DNA of 6,729 nt from Oscillospiraceae bacterium (GCA_003486665.1 DNGF01000110.1:1-6729); one strand, 5' to 3'; shown: positions 1 through 5,217, counted from the stretch's first letter. Translations and numbers: made by a program. The notes: generated by a model from the sequence alone, not told the origin.

Positions 1-35
1 GACTTGAGGACGGAGCAAAGGTCAAGCTGAAGTAA
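1..35 (+). CDS. C-terminal end of an upstream gene, possibly an HlyD/MacA-type efflux adaptor (partial)
   Basis: Reading from base 3, the sequence encodes LEDGAKVKLK and then a TAA stop at 33-35. A final 'L-x-D-G-x-K-V' strand is common at the end of RND/MacA-type membrane-fusion (adaptor) proteins, and such adaptors are often encoded beside MacB-type permeases like the next gene. The stop lies only 12 bases before the next start codon, and the next gene's GGAGG begins one base after it, which indicates one transcript. Only ten residues are visible, so the family assignment is an inference from context. That a gene ends here is more secure than what it encodes. Confidence 0.5.
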   Translation, partial: LEDGAKVKLK

Positions 36-47
36 CGGAGGACTGCC

Positions 48-1289
48 GTGGATATCAGAGAAAATATACGCATTGCGATTTTCAGTATTAAAACGAATAT
101 GATGCGTTCGCTTTTAACGATGCTCGGCATTATAATCGGCGTTGCCTCGGTTATTGCGATAATCACGATCGGTAACGGCGGACGCGACTATATTGTAGGC
201 ATGATTGAGGATATGGGATCGAATGCCATTCAGATTGCCGTCAATGTCAATACTGCAAATCAGTCGAACTACATCACGGAAGAGGACATTTCCTCGATAA
301 AAAAACTCGGCACGGTAAGCTACTGCTCTCCGTATGAATTTTCATTCGGTCAGGCACAGGCAGGTAAATACAATGGCTTTGTCTTTACAATTGCCGGCAA
401 CGAGGACTTGCTTTTTATAAATCAAATGACGACAAAATACGGCAGACCGTGGACCAAGGATGAATATGATCAAAAGAGAAATATTTGCATCATCAGCACC
501 ATGACCGCCAAGGAGATCTTCGGCAAAGAGAATTGCGTCGGAGAAACGATAAATTACACCGTCAACAATGCAACGGTTTCGCTTAAGGTAATCGGCGTTG
601 TTGATATGACGGAGAACTCCATGATTTCTCAGGATCAGATGGAAAGCATGATGTCGTCCTACTCGAACAATTCAATGAGTATGGGCATGATAGCCATTCC
701 CGCTACGCTCAACGGCGAGCTTAATGACAAGGTGAATAAATACACGCAGATTTATTTTATGGCGAGCGAGGGAGCGGATCTTGAAAATACAGGTTCGTCT
801 GCACTCAATCTTATTAAAACAAGGCACGGAAGCTTTGACGACTCGGTATACACGATGAATATTATGGCAACATATATTGATCTTCTCGATTCCGTCATCA
901 GTATTTTTACAACATTTATTGCTGCGGTCAGTGCAATTTCATTGATTGTCGGCGGAATCGGTGTTATGAATATCATGCTGGTTTCCGTTACCGAGCGAAC
1001 GCGTGAAATAGGAATCAGAAAGGCGCTCGGAGCAAAAACCTCAACTATCATGTTCCAATTTTTAACCGAGTCGGTCATCTTGTGCCTGATCGGCGGCGCG
1101 ATAGGCTTTATTCTCGGAGTCGGAGGAGCATGGGCTGTCGCGGCGTATATTAATATTCCGATAGCCGTTAAGTTCTCAACGGTACTTATTGCCGTCGGTT
1201 TTTCCAGTGCAATAGGAATATTCTTCGGAATTTATCCGGCAAAGCGCGCGGCACAGATGACGCCGATAGAGGCATTGAGAAGAGATTAA
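48..1289 (+). CDS. MacB/FtsX-family ABC transporter permease
   Basis: This is an integral membrane subunit of a type VII (MacB-like) ABC transporter, a family that couples cytoplasmic ATP hydrolysis to extracytoplasmic movements and typically exports peptides, antibiotics or lipoproteins. The 413 residues show the family layout: a short cytoplasmic N-terminal helix, TM1 at about 21-43 (SLLTMLGIIIGVASVI), a large extracytoplasmic MacB_PCD-like domain at about 45-283, then three C-terminal helices at about 285-312, 342-366 and 376-396. The cytoplasmic loop after TM2 carries the hallmark ERTREIGIRKALGA, starting near residue 315. The protein ends with YPAKRAAQMTPIEALR, another family signature. 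The start is GTG at 48, chosen because GGAGG lies at 37-41 with 6-base spacing and the N-terminus fits the family. There is no ATPase domain, unlike E. coli MacB, so a separate ATPase is needed; none lies downstream, so it is probably upstream of the window. The substrate cannot be read from the sequence. Confidence 0.93.
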   Translation: MDIRENIRIAIFSIKTNMMRSLLTMLGIIIGVASVIAIITIGNGGRDYIVGMIEDMGSNAIQIAVNVNTANQSNYITEEDISSIKKLGTVSYCSPYEFSFGQAQAGKYNGFVFTIAGNEDLLFINQMTTKYGRPWTKDEYDQKRNICIISTMTAKEIFGKENCVGETINYTVNNATVSLKVIGVVDMTENSMISQDQMESMMSSYSNNSMSMGMIAIPATLNGELNDKVNKYTQIYFMASEGADLENTGSSALNLIKTRHGSFDDSVYTMNIMATYIDLLDSVISIFTTFIAAVSAISLIVGGIGVMNIMLVSVTERTREIGIRKALGAKTSTIMFQFLTESVILCLIGGAIGFILGVGGAWAVAAYINIPIAVKFSTVLIAVGFSSAIGIFFGIYPAKRAAQMTPIEALRRD

Positions 1290-1293
1290 TTAT

Positions 1294-1319
1294 GTAACCG
1301 CGGCAGAACCATCGGTTAC
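1294..1319 (+). other. Small inverted repeat between permease and unknown gene
   Basis: GTAACCG (1294-1300) is exactly complementary to CGGTTAC (1313-1319), giving a 7-bp stem with a 12-base loop that starts 5 bases after the permease stop. No T-tract follows, so it is not a standard terminator. It may be an intercistronic stem-loop that protects the upstream message or modulates read-through. The heptamer CGGCAGA also occurs twice here, at 1301-1307 and 1319-1325; the second copy leads into the next ribosome binding site. Confidence 0.35.
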
Positions 1320-1336
1320 GGCAGAGGTGACGATTC

Positions 1337-1666
1337 ATGGCAATACATGAGTTTGCGATAATGCCGCAGGATCCTCAAAAGGGGACGCGGTACGATGAAT
1401 ATGAGCCGCAGAAATATGCGTGCATATCGGTTGATGACGACGAGATCGAAAGCATTTTACAAAGCTTGAATGAGATCAATTTCTATCATCATACTGTTGA
1501 CGAGCCGAAAAAAGGGCTTGCATATTACGGCATAACCCTGATTCCGCCGACTTCGGATAAGGATTTCATTGAAGCGATCAAGGGCAATGAAAAGCTTGAA
1601 AATCTCAAGGCTCTTTTGGAAACGGCTTTGGCGTTTGAAAAATGGATCATACATTTCGGAATATGA
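1337..1666 (+). CDS. Small conserved-looking protein of unknown function (109 aa)
   Basis: I do not recognise a named domain. The 109-residue product is soluble and acidic, with no signal peptide or membrane segment. It starts MAIHEFAIMPQDPQKG, continues with YDEYEPQKYACISVDDDEIE, has a central YYGITLIPP strand at about 63-71, and ends in an amphipathic helix followed by KWIIHFGI. The mix of beta strands and helices suggests a compact alpha/beta fold. It resembles hypothetical proteins I associate with clostridial genomes, but that is recall and not a search. The ATG at 1337 is preceded by AGAGGTGA (1323-1330) at a suitable distance. The gene lies 47 bases after the permease and ends 15 bases before the acetyltransferase, so at least the last two are probably translated from one message. 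The reading frame fills the space between genes, has a good ribosome binding site and reads like a folded protein, so I regard it as a real gene. Function is unassigned. Confidence 0.82.
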   Translation: MAIHEFAIMPQDPQKGTRYDEYEPQKYACISVDDDEIESILQSLNEINFYHHTVDEPKKGLAYYGITLIPPTSDKDFIEAIKGNEKLENLKALLETALAFEKWIIHFGI

Positions 1667-1681
1667 ATAAGAGGTGTCGAT

Positions 1682-2251
1682 ATGGAAAATGTGAATATTC
1701 GTGTTGCCTCGCCCGATGATGCGGAAGCGCTGCTGAAAATTTATGCGCCGTATGTTGAAAAGACGGCTATCACGTTCGAGTATGACGTGCCGACGGTACA
1801 TGAATTCAGAAAGAGAATTGAACACACGCTGGAAAGATACCCGTATCTGGTTGCCGAGGTCGGGGACGAGATCGTAGGCTACGCTTATACAGGCTCGTTT
1901 GTCGGCCGTGCGGCATATGAACACTCGGCGGAAACGTCGATTTATGTCGATGAAAACTGCCGCCATGGGGGAGTTGGCAAAAGGCTTTATGAGGCTGTTG
2001 AGGAGATCTCTGCGGCGCAGAACATAATAAATCTTTATGCCTGCATCGGATATCCCGTGGTTGAGGATGAGCATTTGACGTTGAACAGCGTCGGATTTCA
2101 CGAGCATCTCGGCTACAAGCTTGTCGGTCGTTTCTCGAAATGCGGCAGAAAATTTGACACATGGTACGACATGGTCTGGATGGAAAAAATAATCGGCGAA
2201 CACAGTGAAGAGATTAAACCTTTTGTACCGTTCCCGGAGCTTACAATATAA
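1682..2251 (+). CDS. GNAT N-acetyltransferase of the phosphinothricin/methionine-sulfone acetyltransferase type
   Basis: This is a cytoplasmic enzyme expected to transfer an acetyl group from acetyl-CoA to the amino group of a small amino-acid-like molecule. Relatives (Bar/Pat, YncA/MnaT) act on phosphinothricin, methionine sulfone or methionine sulfoximine. The acetyl-CoA pyrophosphate loop RHGGVG lies at 94-99 and fits R-x-x-G-x-G. Other family blocks are ITFEYDVPT (30-38), ERYPYLVAEV (51-60) and WYDMVWMEK (161-169). By eye, E84 (in AETSIYV) and H140 (in FHEHLGY) align with the E88/H137 catalytic pair described for Bar/PAT. The chain is 189 residues, slightly longer than many relatives because of a roughly 20-residue tail ending PFPEL-TI. 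The ATG at 1682 has AGAGGTG at 1670-1676 with 5-base spacing. It is the last gene of the plus-strand group and a strong hairpin follows. The true substrate is unknown; detoxification or scavenging of modified amino acids is an inference. Confidence 0.9.
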   Translation: MENVNIRVASPDDAEALLKIYAPYVEKTAITFEYDVPTVHEFRKRIEHTLERYPYLVAEVGDEIVGYAYTGSFVGRAAYEHSAETSIYVDENCRHGGVGKRLYEAVEEISAAQNIINLYACIGYPVVEDEHLTLNSVGFHEHLGYKLVGRFSKCGRKFDTWYDMVWMEKIIGEHSEEIKPFVPFPELTI

Positions 2252-2261
2252 GTAGTTATGA

Positions 2262-2326
2262 CATAAAAAATAAGCTATAATCCACATTGCGGAAATTTCT
2301 GCTGTGAATTATAGCTCTTTTTATTT
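2262..2326. terminator. Bidirectional intrinsic terminator between convergent genes
   Basis: The left arm at 2273-2286 (AGCTATAATCCACA) pairs with 2303-2316 (TGTGAATTATAGCT), with a single C/A mismatch at 2282/2307. Part of the loop (about 2289-2302) can also pair internally. On the plus strand the stem is followed by CTTTTTATTT (2317-2326), suited to ending the acetyltransferase transcript. On the minus strand the run at 2265-2272 reads as a T-rich tract after the same stem, suited to ending the acyl-CoA ligase transcript, whose stop codon is at 2347-2349. The position between two converging genes fits this dual role. Confidence 0.9.
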
Positions 2327-2346
2327 ACCTTCGGCTTTAAAACAAA

Positions 2347-3975
2347 TCAATATTTTCTTTTAATCTTAAGTGTAGTTGTTTTCGGGAATTCGGTGTCGCG
2401 GATTTTTGTCTTTGTGACCTGCTTATATGCAGGAAGCTGAAGATTGATCGCACGAACATCCTTTTTCAGCTGATCCCTCGCGTTCGGAGTTCCGGTTTCG
2501 TCAAGATAAAATTCGGCGGTAATTGCTCCGTCCTCGGCATAGACGACGACCTCTTTTATGTAATCAACGGTTAACAGCTTGTCCTCGATCTCTTCGGGGG
2601 AAACGTTTTTGCCATTTGAAAGTACAATGAGGTTTTTCTTACGTCCTTTAAGGAAGAGAAAGCCGTCCTTGTCCATGTAGCCGTAATCGCCTGTCTTGAA
2701 CCATTCGCCGTCAAAGGTTTCTGCGGTTGCTTCAGGCTCGTTGTAATAGCCCATCATAACGTTGGAGCCCTTGGCGCAGACCTCGCCGACTCCGTCCTCA
2801 TCGGGATCTTTGATTATAACGTCATTACATTCAAGCGCATATCCGGCGCTGCCGAACTTAAACTTGCTGAGTCTGTTGCAGGTGATTATCGGCGAGCATT
2901 CCGTTGTGCCGTAACCGTTTATAACCTGAATGCCAAGATCGTACATACCTTTTTCGTATTTCTGATCAAGCGCCGCACCGCCGCAAATGATCATTTCAAG
3001 ATTTCCGCCGAGGTTGTCGATGACCTCCTTGAAAAGCTTGCGTCTTATGTCAATGCCGACCTTGAGCAGTGCTTTGCTGAGCTTGATACCCTTTTTCAGC
3101 TTTTCTTCCTTGCCCTCTTTGCGCGCAGTGAACCAGATTTTTTTATATATAGTTTCGACCGCAAGCGGAACGGCGGTTATGTGCTGAGGATGATTTTCAA
3201 ACATATCCTTTTGCAGATTCCTCAGGCTGCTGCAAATATAACCCCATTCGGAAAGCAGGGAACTGGCGAAAAGCGCGCTTGCCCATGAAAGAGTATGGTT
3301 AAACGGCAGGAAAGCCACCGTCTGACTTGCCGTCATCGCACGGCAGGTTGCTATTGCATCTGAGGCAACGTTTTTCTGCGAGAGCATAACGCCTTTGCTT
3401 TTGCCCGTTGTTCCCGATGTGTAAACAATAAATCCGAGATCTTCGGGCTTGACCTCATCTTCAAGATAGCTCTTTGCTCCGCCGTTAAGCTCATCATGTC
3501 CCATTTTTACAAGCTCATCAAAATCTTCAAGCCTGAGATAGACAGAAAGCTTGACTTCGGGATTTTCTTTCATCATCTGAATTGCCGGTTCAAAATCCTG
3601 CGTGTAGTAGATCGCATTGCATCCGCTTCTTACCATCAGATCAACAAGATCCGCTTTCGGCAGCTTGGGGTCGAGGGGAATCGCAATCATATTGCCTGTT
3701 GCGATCGAATAAAATGCCGCGATCCAATAGTAGCTGTTTTCGCTGAGAATGGCGACCTTTTTACCCTTCATGCCGAGGGTGTAAAGGTGCTGACCGAGTC
3801 CTGTTGCATCGTAGAAAGTCTGCTCAAAGGACTTGACCTGAGTTGTGCCGTCCGTTCCTTTGAAGGCATACTGCCTTTTATCCTTACCCTTATCGGCACC
3901 GTAAATTACAATTTCCTTTACGGTGTCCATGTCGGGAATATTTCCGTATTTTCTGTATTTTACCTTGGAATTCAT
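2347..3975 (-). CDS. Fatty-acyl-CoA ligase (AMP-forming acyl-CoA synthetase)
   Basis: This adenylate-forming enzyme activates a carboxylic acid, most likely a medium- or long-chain fatty acid, with ATP to acyl-AMP and then acyl-CoA for lipid synthesis. The 542 residues carry the ANL-superfamily motifs in order: A3/P-loop YTSGTTGKSKG (185-195), A5 GYGTTECSP (354-362), A7 with TGD (428-430), and the hinge region KGRKKNLIVLSNGKNVSPEE (443-462). The A10 segment PKTTTLKIKR (531-540) carries the catalytic lysine candidate K537. In A10 the glycine usually just before this lysine is a leucine. The PFNHTLSW block (224-231) and overall spacing resemble FadD/FAA-type ligases rather than acetyl-CoA synthetase or peptide-synthetase modules, and no carrier or condensation domain is present. 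The start at 3975 is supported by GGAGG (plus-strand 3983-3987) with 7-base spacing. It is a single-gene unit with its own promoter and terminator. Chain-length specificity cannot be read; an aryl-acid substrate is less likely. Confidence 0.93.
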   Translation of the reverse strand: MNSKVKYRKYGNIPDMDTVKEIVIYGADKGKDKRQYAFKGTDGTTQVKSFEQTFYDATGLGQHLYTLGMKGKKVAILSENSYYWIAAFYSIATGNMIAIPLDPKLPKADLVDLMVRSGCNAIYYTQDFEPAIQMMKENPEVKLSVYLRLEDFDELVKMGHDELNGGAKSYLEDEVKPEDLGFIVYTSGTTGKSKGVMLSQKNVASDAIATCRAMTASQTVAFLPFNHTLSWASALFASSLLSEWGYICSSLRNLQKDMFENHPQHITAVPLAVETIYKKIWFTARKEGKEEKLKKGIKLSKALLKVGIDIRRKLFKEVIDNLGGNLEMIICGGAALDQKYEKGMYDLGIQVINGYGTTECSPIITCNRLSKFKFGSAGYALECNDVIIKDPDEDGVGEVCAKGSNVMMGYYNEPEATAETFDGEWFKTGDYGYMDKDGFLFLKGRKKNLIVLSNGKNVSPEEIEDKLLTVDYIKEVVVYAEDGAITAEFYLDETGTPNARDQLKKDVRAINLQLPAYKQVTKTKIRDTEFPKTTTLKIKRKY

Positions 3976-3991
3976 TCTATTTCCTCCGCGA

Positions 3992-3999
3992 AAACGTTT
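3992..3999. promoter_or_regulatory. AAACGTTT palindrome in the ligase leader, possible LacI-family operator
   Basis: AAACGTTT is a perfect 8-base palindrome with a central CG, lying in the 5' untranslated region of the ligase gene about 33-40 bases downstream of the predicted start site and just upstream of the ribosome binding site. Operators of LacI/PurR/CcpA-family regulators have this kind of centre. The flanks do not extend the symmetry well, and the CcpA cre consensus fits poorly (about three mismatches at defined positions), so the assignment is weak. Confidence 0.25.
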
Positions 4000-4038
4000 G
4001 TGTTATTATTGCTTTTTTACTGACGAAAAACCTCGATA

Positions 4039-4067
4039 ATTGTATCACAATACGGCATTAAGTTCAA
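4039..4067 (-). promoter_or_regulatory. Sigma-A promoter of the acyl-CoA ligase gene
   Basis: On the minus strand, TTGAAC (-35, plus-strand 4062-4067) and TACAAT (-10, plus-strand 4039-4044) are separated by exactly 17 bases. A TG one base before the -10 makes it an extended -10. Each hexamer differs from consensus at one or two positions. The predicted start is near 4032, giving a leader of about 57 bases before the ATG at 3975. It is the best-formed promoter in the window. Confidence 0.8.
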
Positions 4068-4083
4068 GGCATTTTACGGCTTG

Positions 4084-4108
4084 AAATCTTAATTTTTGAT
4101 TAAGATTT
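4084..4108. repeat. AT-rich 10-bp inverted repeat
   Basis: AAATCTTAAT (4084-4093) is exactly complementary to ATTAAGATTT (4099-4108), with a 5-base TTTTG loop. It lies about 17 bases upstream of the -35 of the ligase promoter, where an activator or repressor could bind. As RNA it would be a weak AU-rich hairpin. It is not placed after any gene on the plus strand, so a terminator role is unlikely. Confidence 0.6.
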
Positions 4109-4155
4109 TGTAATATAGTTAAAAGGATAATCGTTTTAAGGCGATTGGCACGGCA

Positions 4156-4196
4156 TTGCTTTAATATTAAACCGATTTGTTATAAGATGTAATCGG
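4156..4196 (+). promoter_or_regulatory. Possible upstream extended -10 promoter bracketed by CCGATT/AATCGG
   Basis: TATAAG at 4181-4186 is preceded by TG at 4178-4179, an extended -10 arrangement. TTGCTT at 4156-4161 could serve as -35, although the 19-base spacing is long. CCGATT (4172-4177) and AATCGG (4191-4196) form an inverted repeat around the -10. A transcript from here would have a leader of about 245 bases to the importer's first gene, or could be a separate small RNA. This is speculative. Confidence 0.25.
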
Positions 4197-4355
4197 CATG
4201 GATTATTTTGCATAGAATTAGTTTATATATATTTGATAAAGCTTCGGCGGTTTTGATTGCGATTCCGGTTTGAAAATATAAATTATCAAGTGCAAAAGTA
4301 TGTTTTGCGTTTGAAAAACAAAAAAATGTTAAAATAATGACGAATTATGGCTCGT

Positions 4356-4382
4356 TTAGTCTTGACTAATTCGCAAAATTAG
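4356..4382. promoter_or_regulatory. Nested inverted repeats over the importer promoter, candidate operator
   Basis: TTAGTC (4356-4361) and GACTAA (4364-4369) form a perfect inverted repeat with a 2-base centre that includes the start of the -35. CTAATT (4366-4371) and AATTAG (4377-4382) form a second one with a 5-base centre lying between -35 and -10. The TTAG/CTAA half-site thus occurs three times in 27 bases. A protein bound here would block RNA polymerase. The right half also partly resembles a CodY box, with about five mismatches, which is not convincing. The regulator is unknown. Confidence 0.5.
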
Positions 4383-4390
4383 ATTAAACT
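4362..4390 (+). promoter_or_regulatory. Promoter of the amino-acid importer operon
   Basis: TTGACT (-35, 4362-4367) and TAAACT (-10, 4385-4390) are separated by 17 bases. The -35 matches consensus at five of six positions and the -10 at four. The predicted start is near 4397, leaving a leader of about 40 bases before the ATG at 4438. Two inverted repeats overlap it, TTAGTC/GACTAA across the -35 and CTAATT/AATTAG in the spacer, so it is probably under repressor control. Confidence 0.7.
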
Positions 4391-4437
4391 ATCTCTGTAT
4401 TATTTTAGCGAATCAATAATTGAAAGGATTTGAGTTC

Positions 4438-5196
4438 ATGAAAAAATTTATTGCAATTCTTCTTTGCGTAGCAACAGTGTTCTGCCTCTTCGCAGGCTGC
4501 GGCTCCAAGAAAGAAGACGAAAAGGTATGGAAGATTTCTACCGACACAGTTTTCAGACCTTTTGAGTACAGGGATGCTTCGGGCAATCTCGTCGGTATTG
4601 ATGTTGAGATCCTTGCAGCCATCGCTGAGGATCAGGGCTTCAAGTATGAGCTTAACAGCGTCGGCTGGGACGCATCTATCGCGGCTTGCCAGGCAGGCCA
4701 GGCAGACGCCATGATCGCAGGCGCTTCTATCACGGAGAAGCGTAAGAGCGAGGGCTGGATTTTCTCCGACGGATATTATCACTGCACACAGGTAATGACT
4801 GTTGCCGCAGATTCTACGATCAAGGGCTTTGAGGATCTTAAGGGCAAGCAGGTTGCCGTTAAGACAGGTACAATGGGTGCCGATTATGCAAACAGCCTTA
4901 AGGATAAGTACGGCTTTACAATCGCCTCGTTTGAGGATTCCCCGACAATGTATCAGGCAGTTATCGGCGGTCAGGCAGTGGCTTGCTTCGAGGACACACC
5001 GATCATGAAGGATTCCATCAAGAACGGCAATCTTGCACTCAAGGTTCTTGAGAACACAGCCAGCGAGGGAAGCGATTACGGTCTTGCAATCTTTAATTCC
5101 GCTAATCAGGAATTCCTTGATTTGTTTAACGCAGGTCTTAAGAACATTAAGGCAAACGGCAAGTACGACGAAATCATCAACAAGTACGTTGGCTGA
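4438..5196 (+). CDS. Polar amino-acid ABC transporter substrate-binding lipoprotein
   Basis: This is the extracellular receptor of the importer, of the SBP_bac_3 family (relatives of GlnH and HisJ). It is anchored to the outer face of the membrane and delivers an amino acid to the permease. The 252-residue chain starts with a lipoprotein signal (MKKF, then a hydrophobic stretch) ending LFAGC, with C21 as the probable lipidated residue. The mature part has FRPFEY (39-44), the family signature GIDVEILAAIA (53-63), TEKR with R102 expected to hold the ligand carboxylate, the hinge segment KTGTMG (142-147), and FEDTP with D186 as a likely ligand-amine contact. I chose the ATG at 4438 because AAAGGA lies at 4423-4428 with 9-base spacing; an in-frame TTG at 4420 would overlap that site. 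After the signal peptide nearly all lysines use AAG, consistent with high expression. First gene of the operon. The exact ligand (glutamine, cystine, arginine or other) is not determinable here. Confidence 0.94.
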   Translation: MKKFIAILLCVATVFCLFAGCGSKKEDEKVWKISTDTVFRPFEYRDASGNLVGIDVEILAAIAEDQGFKYELNSVGWDASIAACQAGQADAMIAGASITEKRKSEGWIFSDGYYHCTQVMTVAADSTIKGFEDLKGKQVAVKTGTMGADYANSLKDKYGFTIASFEDSPTMYQAVIGGQAVACFEDTPIMKDSIKNGNLALKVLENTASEGSDYGLAIFNSANQEFLDLFNAGLKNIKANGKYDEIINKYVG

Positions 5197-5217
5197 TTGT
5201 TTTACAATGATTAAAAA

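Larger units (their letters stand above)
3976..4437. other. Divergent non-coding control region (462 bases)
   Basis: No open frame with a ribosome binding site is visible on either strand between the acyl-CoA ligase and the amino-acid importer. The region holds the ligase leader and promoter at its left end and the importer promoter and leader at its right end. The AT-rich middle contains an AT-rich palindrome (4084-4108), repeated CGATT/AATCG pentamers, a possible extended -10 element (4178-4186), an inverted repeat at 4292-4308 and A-rich runs at 4314-4334. I see no riboswitch-like or T-box-like conserved core and no terminator in it. It is longer than two simple promoters need, which suggests regulatory sites or an unannotated small RNA. 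Confidence 0.6.

Noticed and set aside
1457..2287. Long minus-strand open frame (276 codons) across the unknown protein and acetyltransferase genes
   Set aside because: It lies antisense to two well-supported genes, its protein is rich in arginine and has no recognisable domain, and it runs through the terminator hairpin. It is a shadow of coding DNA.
3496..4023. Plus-strand open frame (175 codons) opposite the start of the acyl-CoA ligase
   Set aside because: It is antisense to the conserved N-terminal half of the ligase and extends over the ligase ribosome binding site; its product shows no domain.
4084..4110. Intrinsic terminator in the divergent region
   Set aside because: The stem is almost all A/T, the following T-run is part of the stem, and no gene ends upstream of it on either strand.
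4369..4380. CodY box at the importer promoter
   Set aside because: AATTCGCAAAATT has the AT-rich ends, but about five of fifteen positions disagree with AATTTTCNGAAAATT. Not enough to name a CodY site.
4420..4437. In-frame TTG start six codons upstream of the receptor ATG
   Set aside because: It would use the AAAGGA ribosome binding site as coding sequence and would add residues ahead of a standard lipoprotein signal. The ATG at 4438 is much better.
3976..4437. T-box, riboswitch, CRISPR array or tRNA in the long intergenic region
   Set aside because: No conserved T-box sequence, no terminator/antiterminator pair, no repeated spacer-length units and no cloverleaf could be found by eye.
4405..4782. 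Minus-strand open frame (125 codons) opposite the receptor gene
   Set aside because: It is antisense to the lipoprotein signal and conserved start of the receptor gene, with no recognisable protein features.
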